Positions 5,507 to 5,745 of a stretch of 5,745 bases of DNA are shown here, one piece after another (the first letter of the stretch is position 1; each line of letters starts with the position of its first letter). Source of the DNA: CAZAGT01 sp964484515 (GTDB lineage: Bacteria; Desulfobacterota; DSM-4660; Desulfatiglandales; HGW-15); contig CAZAGT010000325.1 in NCBI GenBank assembly GCA_964484515.1, positions 1 to 5,745 on the forward strand, in the 5' to 3' direction. The notes under the pieces are model-generated. The model was given only the letters and a program-made list of their open reading frames with translations, was not told the DNA's origin and did not search any database. The position numbers and the translations under genes were made by a program.

Positions 5507-5534
5507 TTGAGGTCTGAGGCTTGAGGTTTGAGGC
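5507..5534 (+). repeat. Four-copy 7-bp tandem repeat
   Basis: Four consecutive heptamers read TTGAGGT, CTGAGGC, TTGAGGT and TTGAGGC, consensus YTGAGGY, followed by an A-rich stretch with AAAAAC twice. It lies in non-coding sequence upstream of the hydratase promoter. It could be a slippage-generated microsatellite or part of a dispersed intergenic repeat. Confidence 0.85.
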
Positions 5535-5580
5535 AAAAACAAAAACGTCAAATATCTTCTTCCTCCTTTTATTCGGCTCC

Positions 5581-5745
5581 TCACAAGAATCTGTGGGTCA
5601 GCGGGTCGGCATTGGTGGCACAATCGATTGAATTCACGTCTGGTTTCGATCGAAATCCGGGCTTTCCGATTCTAATCTGATTACCACGGAGTCCGGTGGA
5701 AGGCCTGTGATATCTTTTCTCCGATTCCGGGGCTCCCGGGCTGGT
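5581..5745 (-). CDS. Possible C-terminal fragment running in from the right edge (partial)
   Basis: On the - strand a frame is open from the window end to a TGA at 5583-5581, giving 54 residues that end in NADPLTHRFL. No family is recognised, and the stretch is short enough to be open by chance. It also overlaps two perfect palindromes, which argues slightly for non-coding or regulatory sequence. Confidence 0.15.
   Translation of the reverse strand, partial: TSPGAPESEKRYHRPSTGLRGNQIRIGKPGFRSKPDVNSIDCATNADPLTHRFL
5621..5655. repeat. Pair of perfect palindromes
   Basis: CAATCGATTG (5621-5630) and TTTCGATCGAAA (5644-5655) are perfect 10-bp and 12-bp palindromes with centres about 24 bp apart, each with the CGAT tetramer near its centre. 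The spacing is a little over two helical turns, as expected for paired dimeric-repressor sites, but no regulator is known here and no promoter is obvious beside them. Confidence 0.35.

Larger units (their letters stand above)
5346..5745. other. Right-end region without a confident gene
   Basis: Nothing here has good coding character. A - strand frame at 5551-5393 could start at TTG with AAGGAGG 10 bases upstream, but it includes the heptamer repeat and has a composition unlike the neighbouring genes, so it is not called. The region holds the 7-bp repeat, short palindromes and three copies of TCCGATTC (5429-5436, 5665-5672, 5720-5727), the first within the 11-bp palindrome TCCGATTCGGA (5429-5439). 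Confidence 0.5.

Noticed and set aside
5291..5524. 77-residue + strand ORF right of the hydratase
   Set aside because: It runs across the predicted hydratase promoter and into the heptamer repeat, lacks a ribosome binding site and resembles no protein family.

Overview
The window looks like a chromosomal segment of a Gram-negative bacterium with moderately high GC (mid-50s percent by eye). An OmpA/MotB-type peptidoglycan-binding domain implies a periplasm and cell wall. A branched-chain-amino-acid-type ABC solute-binding protein beside a MaoC-type enoyl-CoA hydratase is a common pairing in Desulfobacterota and related acyl-CoA-metabolising anaerobes. That lineage guess is inference; no rRNA, tRNA or marker gene is present to fix it.

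Layout. Positions 1-503 hold no confident gene: there is a possible C-terminal gene fragment at the left edge, a weak small ORF, and a leader with overlapping inverted repeats. Positions 504-3140 (+) encode an 878-residue membrane-anchored coiled-coil protein ending in an OmpA-like domain. Its coiled coil is built from three near-identical 35-residue repeats followed by about seven 74-residue repeats, some shortened. Positions 3141-3426 separate convergent genes and carry degenerate 8-bp repeats in inverted orientation plus a weak terminator-like hairpin. Positions 3427-4671 (-) encode a periplasmic solute-binding protein. Positions 4829-5254 (-) encode a MaoC-like hydratase, preceded by a good sigma-70-type promoter at 5317-5345. 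Positions 5346-5745 have no confident gene but contain a four-copy 7-bp repeat, several short palindromes and an open frame running off the right edge.

How the genes fit together. The hydratase and the solute-binding protein lie on the same strand, hydratase first, 157 bp apart, with one clear promoter upstream of the hydratase. A joint transcript is plausible, and it would couple uptake of a small organic (perhaps carboxylate-type) solute to acyl-CoA metabolism. No permease or ATPase gene is in view. The coiled-coil/OmpA protein is transcribed towards them and is probably functionally independent: an envelope-spanning or cell-wall-attached structural protein.

I see no defence system, CRISPR array, complete mobile element or RNA gene. 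The most unusual item is the repeat-built, very long coiled coil between a membrane anchor and a peptidoglycan-binding domain.
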